DNA from: Streptomyces sp. ISL-36 | Lineage (GTDB): Bacteria > Actinomycetota > Actinomycetes > Streptomycetales > Streptomycetaceae | Direction: 5' to 3' | DNA: 38,828 nt | NCBI RefSeq assembly: GCF_018614205.1 | Contig: NZ_JAGGOS010000091.1 | Span: forward strand, 1-38,828 | Shown here: positions 8,794 to 16,883 of the stretch, piece after piece | How positions within the stretch are numbered: position 1 is the stretch's first letter | Layout: every line of letters starts with the position of its first letter | The notes under the pieces: generated by a model | What the model saw: only the letters and a program-made list of their open reading frames with translations | What the model was told of the DNA's origin: nothing | Databases searched by the model: none | Position numbers and translations under genes: made by a program

Positions 8794-8852
8794 CATCACC
8801 TGGCCCTCTGGAAACTCAGCCGACTCCGAGCGAGGGCGCGCTCACCCACTCC

Positions 8853-10103
8853 TCAGTCCTGCCAGTAGAACAGCAGGGTGTCGACGCTGAGGGGTTCACG
8901 CCTGCCGAAGTAGTAGACGCACAGGTCGGTCACTCGGATCGCGCCGGTGCTGTCGTCGATCCAGCGGAAGCCGGCCGATTCCAGGGCGCGGCGGGCCACG
9001 AGGTCGATGTCGGCACCGGGGCCGGCGGTGGCGAACCGTCCGAGGGTGCTGATGAACAGCTCGTACTCGCCGCCCTCGCCGCCCTCACCACTCTCGAAGC
9101 CCTCTCCGCACTCGATCACGTGGTAGGTCCCACCGCCCTGCTGGTGGTGCTCGCCACACGAGACAGGGGGCTTCGGGGCGAGACCGGCAGCAGTCAGCGT
9201 GGCCGTCGCCCTGCGGAGCTGCTCGTCCTGATCGGGGCGCGGGGGCGGCTCCGTGCAGAGGGCTTCGACGCGCCACCGCGGGTCGCTGTTCCGCTCGCAG
9301 CCGCCCGCGTACTCGTGCACGATCGTGCTGCGAAGTTCGTCGTCCAGGCCGGCCACCTCGACCCGGGGGCGCCCCAGCATGTCGTATATCGCCCGGGTCT
9401 CGGCCGCGTCGCCGGTGAGGCGGTGCAGCGCGTACGCGGTCCAGAGCTTCGCCTCGGTCGTCGGCGCCTCGTCGAGGTGAGCGCGCAGACGGTCCGTGTC
9501 CGACAGAAGCGACTGCGTCAGGTACGCGACGCCACGATCGGGGTCCGCCAGTGCGTCGGTCACGTCCTCTCCGGCGCGATGCCGCATCCGGACGTGGAAG
9601 ACGCGGTCCTCCGGCTGCTCGTCGCCGACATCGGCCAGGACCGCCTCGACCCCGTACCGAGTGACCAGCGCATCCAGCCCGGCCTCGCCGACCGCCTGCC
9701 GACGCGGCCACGGAGACGCCGCCAGCGCTGCCAGCCCCCGTACCGCCGAGCGGTCGCCGAGCATGCCGCGCGCCTTGAGGATCGCCTCCGGCATGCCGTA
9801 CGAGTCCTCGTGCTGCCGGTCCTCGTGCCGCAGCCACGGCAGGAGCTCCGCGCGGCCCGCGAGGAGGTCGAGCAGCGCCATGCGGACCTCGGCCACGTCG
9901 TCCGGGTCGTGGACGCGGGCGATCAGGTCGGCGACATGCCGCTCCGGCACCCGCCCGGCCAGCGCGAGCACGCAGGGCCTGCGCCGCCACCACGGGTGTG
10001 CCGGGTCGGCCACGTACCGAGCGAGTACGTCGGCGTCGAGGTCTTCCAGGTCGGAGCCGTCGGCCCGCCCCGCCTCCGGGACCAGCATGTCGATGGTTCG
10101 CAT
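8853..10103 (-). CDS. HEAT-like repeat protein, function unknown
   Basis: 416 residues. The N-terminal two-thirds read as stacked helical pairs of HEAT/Armadillo type: DVLARYVADPAHPWWRRRPCVLALAG, HVADLIARVHDPDDVAEVRMALLDLL, SAVRGLAALAASPWPRRQAVGEAGL and LRAHLDEAPTTEAKLWTAYALHRL. The C-terminal third is different: CGEHHQQGGGTYHVIECG with an acidic Gly-rich insert (GEGGEGGEYE), then an alpha/beta tail ending ITDLCVYYFGRREPL-like strands. There is no signal peptide or membrane segment, so it is probably a cytosolic scaffold or interaction protein. Similar hypothetical proteins are common in Streptomyces. A GGGGAAG lies 12 bases before the start, rather far, so the in-frame ATG at residue 6 is an alternative. 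Confidence 0.75.
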   Translation of the reverse strand: MRTIDMLVPEAGRADGSDLEDLDADVLARYVADPAHPWWRRRPCVLALAGRVPERHVADLIARVHDPDDVAEVRMALLDLLAGRAELLPWLRHEDRQHEDSYGMPEAILKARGMLGDRSAVRGLAALAASPWPRRQAVGEAGLDALVTRYGVEAVLADVGDEQPEDRVFHVRMRHRAGEDVTDALADPDRGVAYLTQSLLSDTDRLRAHLDEAPTTEAKLWTAYALHRLTGDAAETRAIYDMLGRPRVEVAGLDDELRSTIVHEYAGGCERNSDPRWRVEALCTEPPPRPDQDEQLRRATATLTAAGLAPKPPVSCGEHHQQGGGTYHVIECGEGFESGEGGEGGEYELFISTLGRFATAGPGADIDLVARRALESAGFRWIDDSTGAIRVTDLCVYYFGRREPLSVDTLLFYWQD

Positions 10104-10219
10104 CCGCGGATGCTACTTCCCCGCGTACTCGGCTGATCAGCTCCCCGGCGCAGGTACTCGGGCACCGCTGAGTACCTGCACTCTGGGGCGGTGATCGCGC
10201 GAGGGGGAAGGTGGGAGCC

Positions 10220-10639
10220 ATGCGACAACGACGACTGAAATTCTCCCCCCAGCTGTCGGCGATCCTGGGGCTCGCCGTGGTGGCGATCGGGGCGTGGGCC
10301 GCCTGGCTGGGCTGGGATCAGCATCGTGACGTGCACCCTGATGGCACGGTGACCGGTCCGTACGAGGCGTGGCAGGTGATCGGGCTGGTGCTGACCCTGC
10401 TCGCGCCGGTGTACTGGGCGGCATCCCGCCGTCTCGTCGCGGGCGCTGTCCTCGGCACGACGGCCGGCCTGACCGTTGCCGCCTCTGTCGACTGGTCGGA
10501 CGACCCCAGCGGCCTCTACATGGTCGGCGTGGGGATGGTCGCGGTGGGAAGCCTCGTCCTGACCGCCGTCGTCGGCACCGTGATCGCCTCATGGAAACGA
10601 GGGGGCGGCAGGCACGACGCGGGGCGGAGCGGCGCATGA
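10220..10639 (+). CDS. four-helix integral membrane protein, unknown function
   Basis: 139 residues from ATG 10220 (MRQRRLKFSPQ); GTG 10211 would add three residues and GGGGGAAGG (10203-10211) serves either. Four predicted membrane helices: LSAILGLAVVAIGAWAAWLGW, AWQVIGLVLTLLAPVYWAA, LVAGAVLGTTAGLTVAASV and YMVGVGMVAVGSLVLTAVVG. The tail is basic and cytosolic (SWKRGGGRHDAGRSGA). Between helices 1 and 2 lies an outward loop DQHRDVHPDGTVTGPYEAW. I do not recognise a family; small proteins of this shape are frequent in Streptomyces. It is divergent from the HEAT-like gene and convergent with the RICIN operon. Confidence 0.75.
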   Translation: MRQRRLKFSPQLSAILGLAVVAIGAWAAWLGWDQHRDVHPDGTVTGPYEAWQVIGLVLTLLAPVYWAASRRLVAGAVLGTTAGLTVAASVDWSDDPSGLYMVGVGMVAVGSLVLTAVVGTVIASWKRGGGRHDAGRSGA

Positions 10640-10650
10640 CGGCACGTCAC

Positions 10651-10668
10651 ACGCGGCTCCGCCCGCGT
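10651..10668. terminator. weak hairpin between convergent genes
   Basis: ACGCGG/CCGCGT, a 6-bp perfect stem with a 6-base loop and no T-tract, lies between the stops at 10639 and 10697. Location makes a bidirectional terminator plausible. Confidence 0.3.
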
Positions 10669-10696
10669 CAGCGGTCCTGAGCGGAAGCTCCCGGCC

Positions 10697-11992
10697 TCAG
10701 GGGTGTTCGGCCAGATGGAAGCTCTGCGCGGCCGAGTTGTCGCATGTGTGCTGCACCAACCGCACGCTGTTCGCCGTACTGCCTGTGGTGCTCAGGCACT
10801 TGCCGCTGTGGCGGGCGGTGAAGTGGTAGGCGCCTGAGGCCTCGCGTACCGGCCGCCACTGCTGGTTGCCGCCACCTCCGTAGGACCACAGCTGCAGCGG
10901 CGCGTTGTCGGCGGTCGACGCGCCGGTGACGTCGACGACCTGCTGCGGGTTGCCCCGGATCGCGATCCGCGTGTATCCGCCGTCGGTGGGGCGGAACTGG
11001 AACTGCTGGGCCGCGGTGCCGTTGCAGGTGTACTGCTGGATCGGAGTGCCGTTCGCCGTGGCCGCCGCCCTCGCGTCGACGCAGGCTCCGTTCGCGTCGT
11101 CGGCCAGTGAGTACCACGCCGTATCGGAGATCGGGTCGGCCGGCGACGGTCCACCGGCCGCCCCGCCGAGCCATTTGAGTCCGTCGAGCAGGAAGCGGTT
11201 CTGCGTGGCGCTCGCGAACGTCGAGGACAGCCGGGTGTTGGAGCCGTAGTCCATGGCGTTGTGACCGAAGTTGGCGTACAGCGTCTTGTACTGGGTGTTG
11301 GTCCAGAGGATCGGGTAGTAGCCGCTGTACCAGGACTGGTTCGGGTCCGTCCCCAGAGGGAAGCTCACCGGGTCGACCGAGGCCAGGACCTTGATGTTGG
11401 CGTTGGCCCGCAGGTCGTTGGACCAGCCGTACCACTCGCTGACGGCGGAGGTGAACGTCGCCGGCAGACCGGTGGTGGAGGGGTGCGTCCGGTCCTCGGT
11501 GCGCAGCACCGCCGTCGTCGGCCCCCAGGTGTTCGTCCTGAAGTTGCCGCTGCCGAGGAGCCCGTTGTAGTACCAGGGCCAGGACCCGGCGTCGGTGGTG
11601 AACGCCGAGGAGTGGAAGCCCATCCAGCCGCCGCCGGCGCGCATGTACCGCTCGAAACCGGCCCGTTGGGTGGCCGTCTTGGGAGCGTCGTCCAGGAACA
11701 GGACCACCTGGTAGTCGTTCACACCTCCGTTCGCGAGCAGTTCCCAGTCGGTGGTGGCCGTGTAGCTGAAGTCGTTCTGCGCGGCCGCCCTGGGAAACCA
11801 CTCGTTGGCTTCCTTGACGAAGTCGATGTGCGCGGCGTCCCACGTGCCGTTGTAGAAGGCGATCACCTTGAACGCCGGGCCGGCGGCGACGCGGGGTGCG
11901 GTGGGGGCCGTGGGACCGGCGTGGGCCGGGGCCGCCGTCAGGCCCAGCACCATCGCCAGCAGGATCAGCAGTCGCGCTGCGAGCCGCCTCAC
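10697..11992 (-). CDS. secreted ThuA-like protein with C-terminal RICIN lectin domain
   Basis: 431 residues, GTG start at 11992. Signal peptide MRRLAARLLILLAMVLGLTAAPAHA, cut near residue 25. Residues about 40-275 match the ThuA fold (glutamine-amidotransferase-like, trehalose-utilisation family): FKVIAFYNGTWDAAHIDFVKEA, DYQVVLFLDD, GFERYMRAGGGWMGFHSS and YPILWTNTQYKTLYANFGHN. The C-terminal 130 residues are a RICIN/CBM13 beta-trefoil with QQYTCNGTAAQQF, LQLWSYGGGGNQQW and VRLVQHTCDNSAAQSF repeats, which bind carbohydrate. ThuA-like proteins in actinobacteria are often secreted and linked to sugar metabolism, but the reaction is not established. The start overlaps the preceding stop by 4 bases (GTGA), so it is translationally coupled as the last gene of a secreted-lectin operon. 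Its RICIN module closely resembles that of the upstream gene. Confidence 0.9.
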   Translation of the reverse strand: MRRLAARLLILLAMVLGLTAAPAHAGPTAPTAPRVAAGPAFKVIAFYNGTWDAAHIDFVKEANEWFPRAAAQNDFSYTATTDWELLANGGVNDYQVVLFLDDAPKTATQRAGFERYMRAGGGWMGFHSSAFTTDAGSWPWYYNGLLGSGNFRTNTWGPTTAVLRTEDRTHPSTTGLPATFTSAVSEWYGWSNDLRANANIKVLASVDPVSFPLGTDPNQSWYSGYYPILWTNTQYKTLYANFGHNAMDYGSNTRLSSTFASATQNRFLLDGLKWLGGAAGGPSPADPISDTAWYSLADDANGACVDARAAATANGTPIQQYTCNGTAAQQFQFRPTDGGYTRIAIRGNPQQVVDVTGASTADNAPLQLWSYGGGGNQQWRPVREASGAYHFTARHSGKCLSTTGSTANSVRLVQHTCDNSAAQSFHLAEHP

Positions 11993-14229
11993 GGGTAGCT
12001 CACCAGGTTGGCCACGTTGGTGGACGAGTTGGAGGGACCGCCGCGGTCGTTGATGACGTGCCGGATGGTCCCCGTGCCGCCGAGCGAGACGGTCACCATG
12101 TTCTGGAAGCGCACGTTCGGGGTGTTCGGGACCTCGAAGGCGTGCTCGGCGATGACGCTCGGGTTGACGTTGAAGTAGCAGTAGCTGCCGAGCCCGTACG
12201 CCAGATGGCTGGTGACCGTGTTCGCGACCTTGTAGGCGGCGTAGCCCAGTGTCGAGCCGTTCATCCAGGCGGCCTGGTTCGGCGGGTCGTACGGCATCTC
12301 GTTCTGGTAGAAGTACGTCCGGCCGCCGTTGCCGTTCCAGATCGTCTGGTGCTTCTGGTAGTGCTCGACGAACAGGCCGTACATCGTCACGTCGTCACCG
12401 TTGACGATCAGGCCGGTGTCGGCCGTGTTGGTGTTCCACCCGATCCCGTTGCCGTGGTCGCCGCGCCAGATCCACATGTGATCGCCTATGACGTTGTCAC
12501 TGTGGACGACGAGGCTGGTGGTGGCCTTGCCGACGGCGGCTCCGCCGACGCGGAAATAGACGTCGTGCAGGGAGGTGGGGTTCGCCGCGTGGTCGGCGGA
12601 GGCGCCGGCCGGGCCGAGCTCCATGAGCGTCTGCGAGTTGGTGGTGCCGGCGTCGAAGAGGACGCCCGCGATCTTCACCCCGTCGACGTCGGCGACGGTC
12701 ATGGCCGTGATCCCGTTGTCCGGGATGAATGTGGCGAGGCCGAGACCGAGGACGACCGTGTCGGGACGGGTCACCCGCAGTGTCTGGTTCAGATGGTAGA
12801 CCCCGGGAGTGACCAGCAGGTTCTTCCCTTCGGCGAGGGCCGCGTTGATCTGCGCGGCGCTCGCTCCCGGCTTGACGACGAAGAACTGGTCCAGGCCCAG
12901 CGAGCTGCCGGCCGCGTTGCCGCCCGCCCAGGTGGTGGCTGAGGAGTTGGTCCGCAGGGAAGGGACGAACACCTTGTAGGCGCCCGCGCCGTCCACGTAC
13001 AGGAAGGGCTTCTCCCGCACCGTCGGGGTCTGGTTCACGGTGGTGTAGGGCGGGTTGGGGAAGGTGTTGCCGGGCACGCCCTGGCTGCCGACGAAGACCA
13101 TGTTCCAGTTGGACCCGGTCCAGCTGCCGAGCTGGGAGTTACGGGTCAGCCACTGTTGCTGGGTGCCGGACCGCACCTGGCCGTCGATCTTGCTGTCGGC
13201 CATGAAACCGCCACTGGACCAGCCGCCGTCACTCAGCTCCAGGTTGCCGCGGACATGCATCCGCCGGTACCCGGACGCCTGCGACACCGCCCACCGGTCG
13301 GTGCCGCCCGTGGGGTTCACCGACAGGTTCTCGGCGCCGCGCCAGAAGTTCTGGGTGGCGTTCTGCGGCGGGAACCAGTCCGCCTCCACGTGCACGGCGC
13401 CGTTGATCGTGACCGAGTCGGGTGACTGGCCGAGGCCCAGGACCTGGGTGTAGAAGCCGACGTTCACGTCATTGCTGTACGTACCCGGCTTGAACATGAC
13501 CGCGTAGCGCTGGGAGCCGAACTGGTTCGTCTCCTGCTGCTGGAAGATCGAGTGCAGCCGGCTCTGGATCGTGGACGACGGCATCGACGGGTCGAAGACG
13601 ACCACGTTGGGGCCGAGGTCGACGTCCCCCGGCGCGGTGCTCACGGGCGCGACCTGGAAGCGCTGAGCCGCCGTACCGTTGCAGGTGTACTGGACCAGTT
13701 GCACGCTGTCGGCCGTGGAGGCGGACGGTACGTCGAGGCACTTGCCGCTGTGCCGGTTGACGAAGCGGTACGCGCCACCGCCCTCGTCGACGGCCTGCCA
13801 CTGCTGGTTGTTCCCGCCGCCGTACGCCCACAGATGCACGGCCGCGTTGTCGGCCGTGGACACGTTGCTCACATCCACGACCTGCTGGGCGTCGTTGCGG
13901 TTGTTGATGCGTACGAAGCCGTCGCCGGTGGCTGTGAAGCTCCACTGCTGTGCGGTGCTGTTGTTGCAGGCGTACTGCTGCACCGCGGTGCCGTTGACGG
14001 TCGCGGCCGCTCGGGCGTCCAGACATTTGCCGCTGCCGGTGTTGACGACGGTGGACCAGCTTGGGGGCAGGGCGGCGGCCGCCTTGGGGGAGGCCTGAGC
14101 GGGCTGGACGGCGGTGAGGATCGAGGCGGCCGTGGCAGCGGCCACGAAGGCGGCGATCCAGGGCCCGCTGGTGCGGGCGGCGGCTGAGCCGTGGCGGCCG
14201 CCGATGGGGGGTCGCGGGAATCTGAGCAC
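11989..14229 (-). CDS. secreted RICIN-tagged right-handed beta-helix protein (probable polysaccharide-active enzyme)
   Basis: 746 residues from GTG 14229, chosen because AGGAGA sits four bases before it; the in-frame ATG at 14250 lacks this. A basic leader and hydrophobic WIAAFVAAATAASILTAV form a signal peptide ending near AQA. Residues about 55-190 are a RICIN/CBM13 beta-trefoil (QQYACNNSTAQQW, VHLWAYGGGNNQQW, VQLVQYTCNGTAAQRF). The remaining 550 residues have the rhythm of a pectate-lyase-type beta-helix, with short strands such as GVKIAGVLFDAG, TSLVVHSDNVIGDHMWIW, TGLIVNGDDVTMYGLFVEH and GGRTYFYQNEMPYDPPNQ. Relatives carry labels such as adenylyl cyclase, which the fold does not support. 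I suspect a glycoside hydrolase or lyase of the GH55/GH87-like beta-helix type; catalytic residues are not identified. Middle gene of the operon. Confidence 0.85.
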   Translation of the reverse strand: MLRFPRPPIGGRHGSAAARTSGPWIAAFVAAATAASILTAVQPAQASPKAAAALPPSWSTVVNTGSGKCLDARAAATVNGTAVQQYACNNSTAQQWSFTATGDGFVRINNRNDAQQVVDVSNVSTADNAAVHLWAYGGGNNQQWQAVDEGGGAYRFVNRHSGKCLDVPSASTADSVQLVQYTCNGTAAQRFQVAPVSTAPGDVDLGPNVVVFDPSMPSSTIQSRLHSIFQQQETNQFGSQRYAVMFKPGTYSNDVNVGFYTQVLGLGQSPDSVTINGAVHVEADWFPPQNATQNFWRGAENLSVNPTGGTDRWAVSQASGYRRMHVRGNLELSDGGWSSGGFMADSKIDGQVRSGTQQQWLTRNSQLGSWTGSNWNMVFVGSQGVPGNTFPNPPYTTVNQTPTVREKPFLYVDGAGAYKVFVPSLRTNSSATTWAGGNAAGSSLGLDQFFVVKPGASAAQINAALAEGKNLLVTPGVYHLNQTLRVTRPDTVVLGLGLATFIPDNGITAMTVADVDGVKIAGVLFDAGTTNSQTLMELGPAGASADHAANPTSLHDVYFRVGGAAVGKATTSLVVHSDNVIGDHMWIWRGDHGNGIGWNTNTADTGLIVNGDDVTMYGLFVEHYQKHQTIWNGNGGRTYFYQNEMPYDPPNQAAWMNGSTLGYAAYKVANTVTSHLAYGLGSYCYFNVNPSVIAEHAFEVPNTPNVRFQNMVTVSLGGTGTIRHVINDRGGPSNSSTNVANLVSYP

Positions 14230-14344
14230 GTCTTCTCCTGTGCCGGACAAGCGGCGTGAGGGGGTGGGGACGACGGGGAAAGGGGACGACGGGGAGAGGG
14301 CGGGAAAGGGGCAAGGGGAGCGGAAGGTGAGGGGCGGGGGCGGG

Positions 14345-15733
14345 TCAGCCGTTGTACTGGGCGAAGACCCGGGTGAAGTCCCACGGCTGCTGCGAGACGC
14401 CCGAGCAGGTGTCGGCCCCGCCGCCGGTGCAGGGACGGTCGCGGTTGACCGACCAGAAGGTCAGGCGTGCCAGGTGCCGCTGCTGGGCGTAGCCGAGGAT
14501 GGTGCGGAAGTCGGCGACGGTCACCGTCTCGCTGTTGTCGGTGATGCCGTTCATCGAGGAGATGCCGGTGTGCCGGTAGGCCTGGTCGTCCGTGTAGCCG
14601 TACGCGTTCTTGACCGCGTTCTTGAGACCCTCGGCCGCACGGACGCTGAGCTGGCCCATGTTCTGGCCGACGCCGCCGAAGTTGAACGGCATGATCGTCC
14701 AGCTGTCCACGGTGAGACCGGACGCGGCGGCCTTGCTGATCAGGCTGCTGTCGGGGCCGTTCTGGCCGGTGCCGAAGGTGACGTAGACCTTGATCCCGGG
14801 GTTGTCGGCCTTGATGGTCTTCAGCGCGTCGACCGTGCGCTGCTGGACGGTCGGGCTGTCGTACGCGGCGGCCTCGATGTCGATGTCGATCGCCTTGAGG
14901 CGGTAGGCGTTGATGACCTTCTGGTACGCGGCGGCCAGCTCGCCGACGCTGCCGCAGGAGCTTTCCAGTTTGTTGCCGCTCCAGCCGCCGAAGGACGGGA
15001 TGACGTCGCCGCCGTTCGCCCGCACGGTGTTGATGGTCTGCTGGTCGACGCCCCCGCTGAGCGGTCGGCTGCCGTCCCACTGGGGGTTGCAGTAGCCGTT
15101 GCTGAGGACGAAGGCGAGGGTGAACCACTTGACGCCGGTCGCGTTCATCACGGTGGTGGGGCTGGGCGGGCTGCCCCAGCCGTTGTAGAGGTACGGGGCC
15201 ACGGCCATGGCTCCCGGAGCGGGCGTCGGCGTTCCGCCGCCACTGGGGGCCGTCCACTTCTGGTTGGCGGCTCCGGTGCACGACCAGATCTGCAGCCGGG
15301 TGCCGTTGGCGGAGCTGTTGCCGGTGGCGTCCAGACACTTGTCGGCCTGCGGGTTGACGATGTCGCGGGCGGCGGTGACCGTCCACTGCTGTGCGGCGCT
15401 GCCGTTGCAGTCCCACAGCTGGGTTCGCGTACCGTCGGCTGTGCCGCCCGACGTCACGTCCAGGCACTTGCCGAGCGCGCTGATGGTGCCGTCGGAGCCG
15501 ACGTTCCATTGCTGAGCGGCGCTGCCGTTGCAGTCGTAGAGCTGTACGGCCGTGCCGTTGGCGGTGGCGGCCCCCGCGACGTCGACACACTTGCCGCCGA
15601 GACCGGTTATCTGTCCCGTGGCCGCCGCGGCGCCGCTCGCGGGGGTGCCGATCAGTCCGGTGAGAAGGGCGGCGGCTGCCGCCGCGCCGAGTACACCGCG
15701 AACCGCGGGTCCGGGTAGGAGTGTTGACGTCAT
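14345..15733 (-). CDS. secreted GH18 chitinase-like protein with N-terminal RICIN domain
   Basis: 462 residues. Signal peptide (VLGAAAAAALLTGLIGTPASGAAAA, cut near 38). Residues 42-162 are a RICIN/CBM13 trefoil with three repeats: VQLYDCNGSAAQQWNV, TQLWDCNGSAAQQWTV, LQIWSCTGAANQKW. A short Gly/Pro/Thr linker follows. Residues 175-462 form a GH18 TIM barrel: MAVAPYLYNGWG, VKWFTLAFVLSNG, VIPSFGGWSG (SxGG motif), catalytic AIDIDIE with D283, D285 and the acid E287 (the DxDxE signature, Ile in place of the usual Trp), then IKVYVTFGTG and WTIMPFNFGG. Family knowledge: GH18 enzymes hydrolyse beta-1,4-GlcNAc polymers by substrate-assisted catalysis. It is the first gene of a three-gene minus-strand operon, 115 bp before the beta-helix gene. 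A dre-like palindrome lies 224 bp upstream. Confidence 0.92.
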   Translation of the reverse strand: MTSTLLPGPAVRGVLGAAAAAALLTGLIGTPASGAAAATGQITGLGGKCVDVAGAATANGTAVQLYDCNGSAAQQWNVGSDGTISALGKCLDVTSGGTADGTRTQLWDCNGSAAQQWTVTAARDIVNPQADKCLDATGNSSANGTRLQIWSCTGAANQKWTAPSGGGTPTPAPGAMAVAPYLYNGWGSPPSPTTVMNATGVKWFTLAFVLSNGYCNPQWDGSRPLSGGVDQQTINTVRANGGDVIPSFGGWSGNKLESSCGSVGELAAAYQKVINAYRLKAIDIDIEAAAYDSPTVQQRTVDALKTIKADNPGIKVYVTFGTGQNGPDSSLISKAAASGLTVDSWTIMPFNFGGVGQNMGQLSVRAAEGLKNAVKNAYGYTDDQAYRHTGISSMNGITDNSETVTVADFRTILGYAQQRHLARLTFWSVNRDRPCTGGGADTCSGVSQQPWDFTRVFAQYNG

Positions 15734-16150
15734 CGGGTCACGGTCCGTTTCTCGTGGGGGGCGTCTGTGATCGTCTGTGGCAACGTTGTCGCACGTCTCG
15801 GGTGTCTAGCATGCCCATGACAGCGGGAGTGAGGGTTGCACTTGCACGCCGGGAGGGGGGCTACCCCGTCGGCAGGGTCGGGGGTGAGAACTACGAGGAG
15901 GAGCCCGTTAGTTCATGGTGTGATTTAAGAAGTGAGCGATAGGCCTGTCAAGGGTTTGGTACGGACCATGACCAGATTCATGAACGGGAGCCACGGTCGT
16001 GGACAGAGCTGAACGGGCCGCCCCTGCAGTCGGAATCGGCCTACGGGCCGCCTGCGACGGAGCCGCTTCCTCCAGGGCAACGCCATGACGGCTCTCGCTC
16101 TAGTCCGTGCGCCGCGGCGACCGACGATCACCCGCCCTACGCCATCCCAG
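15734..16150. other. 417-bp region upstream of the chitinase operon
   Basis: Contains no gene I can support; a 68-residue minus-strand frame (15925-16131) is Arg-rich with no Shine-Dalgarno. It holds the dre-like palindrome at 15957-15968, another near-palindrome CCACGGTCGTGG at about 15992-16003, and a relatively AT-rich stretch around 15908-15960 that may contain the operon promoter. Confidence 0.5.
15957..15968. promoter_or_regulatory. dre-like palindrome (possible DasR site)
   Basis: TGGTACGGACCA has the outer arms TGGT/ACCA of the DasR-responsive element, whose core from memory is TGGTCTAGACCA, but the centre differs. DasR represses GlcNAc and chitin genes in Streptomyces. It lies 224 bp from the GH18 start, rather far, and matches only 9 of 12 core bases. 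Suggestive only. Confidence 0.3.
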
Positions 16151-16588
16151 TCAGCGCTCCTCGCCGTCGTCGCGGCGGTTGTCCGACTCCGTCGAGCAGG
16201 TCGGGCGGAAGCAAGCTGTCACCGTCTTGCCGTTCCGCTGGCACCGCATGCCCCACTCGTCGGCGAGGGCCTGCACGATGCTCACACCCCGCCCGGAGAC
16301 CGAGCTGTCGTCGGGGTTGCGCGGCCGGGGCAGTGTGGGGTCCTCGTCATGCACGCTGATGTGGAGGCAGTCACCGTCCCAGGTGAGCACGAGCTGAGCG
16401 TCGCTGTGCGCGTGGATGTGGGCGTTGGTGAGCAGTTCGGAGACGGTCAGGATGATGGCGTCCACCGTCTCGGGCTCCTGAGCGGCCCAAGGCAGGGGTG
16501 CCAAGTGCCCCCGAGTCCACTGCCGTCCGGCCCGCACACCCCCGGACACGGGGAACGAGTGCGCCCAACCCATCGCCTTCACTGTCAC
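16151..16588 (-). CDS. ATP-binding protein, RsbW-like (HATPase_c) anti-sigma/regulatory kinase
   Basis: 145 residues from GTG 16588, chosen because GGGGAG lies 8 bases upstream; longer and shorter frames are possible. The GHKL ATPase motifs are plain: N-box helix IILTVSELLTNAHIHAH, strand LVLTWDGDCLHISVHDED, and G-box SGRGVSIVQALADEWGMRC, ending in TVTACF. This is the short single-domain form abundant in Streptomyces, related to the anti-sigma kinases RsbW and SpoIIAB. The partner is unknown; there is no DUF397 gene, anti-anti-sigma factor or HTH regulator directly adjacent. The tail (STESDNRRDDGEER) is charged and probably disordered. About 295 bp without a recognisable gene separates it from the LysR gene. 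Confidence 0.88.
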   Translation of the reverse strand: MTVKAMGWAHSFPVSGGVRAGRQWTRGHLAPLPWAAQEPETVDAIILTVSELLTNAHIHAHSDAQLVLTWDGDCLHISVHDEDPTLPRPRNPDDSSVSGRGVSIVQALADEWGMRCQRNGKTVTACFRPTCSTESDNRRDDGEER

Positions 16589-16883
16589 GTTCTTCACTCC
16601 CCATGAGCACTGTCCACGTCGCTGCTCGCGCCGCTGTCCGTACGGAAAGCGGGTACCCGGCATCAGCGGCGACAGGCGTGCGACGTACCCCGCCGCACAT
16701 TTCCGCAGTACGGCGCCCTCGAAGCACCCCGGAGGGCCCCGAAGAGGGCCCGCAGCACGGCTGCTTGCGCACCTACGAGAATCCGGACCTGCGCGCGCTC
16801 CCTGAGTCGTGGAAGGGGCCGCCCTCAGGGCCTCTGGAAAGTGCCGGGCCGGCCGATCCGCTCGGTCGGCGCATCGGCCCCGC

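Noticed and set aside
11989..14229. Adenylyl cyclase identity for the beta-helix protein
   Set aside because: I recall relatives carrying this name, but no cyclase catalytic motif is visible and the protein is secreted with a lectin and beta-helix strands.
15925..16131. 68-residue minus-strand frame upstream of the chitinase operon
   Set aside because: Arg-rich, no ribosome binding site, no recognisable motif, and it covers the putative regulatory palindrome.
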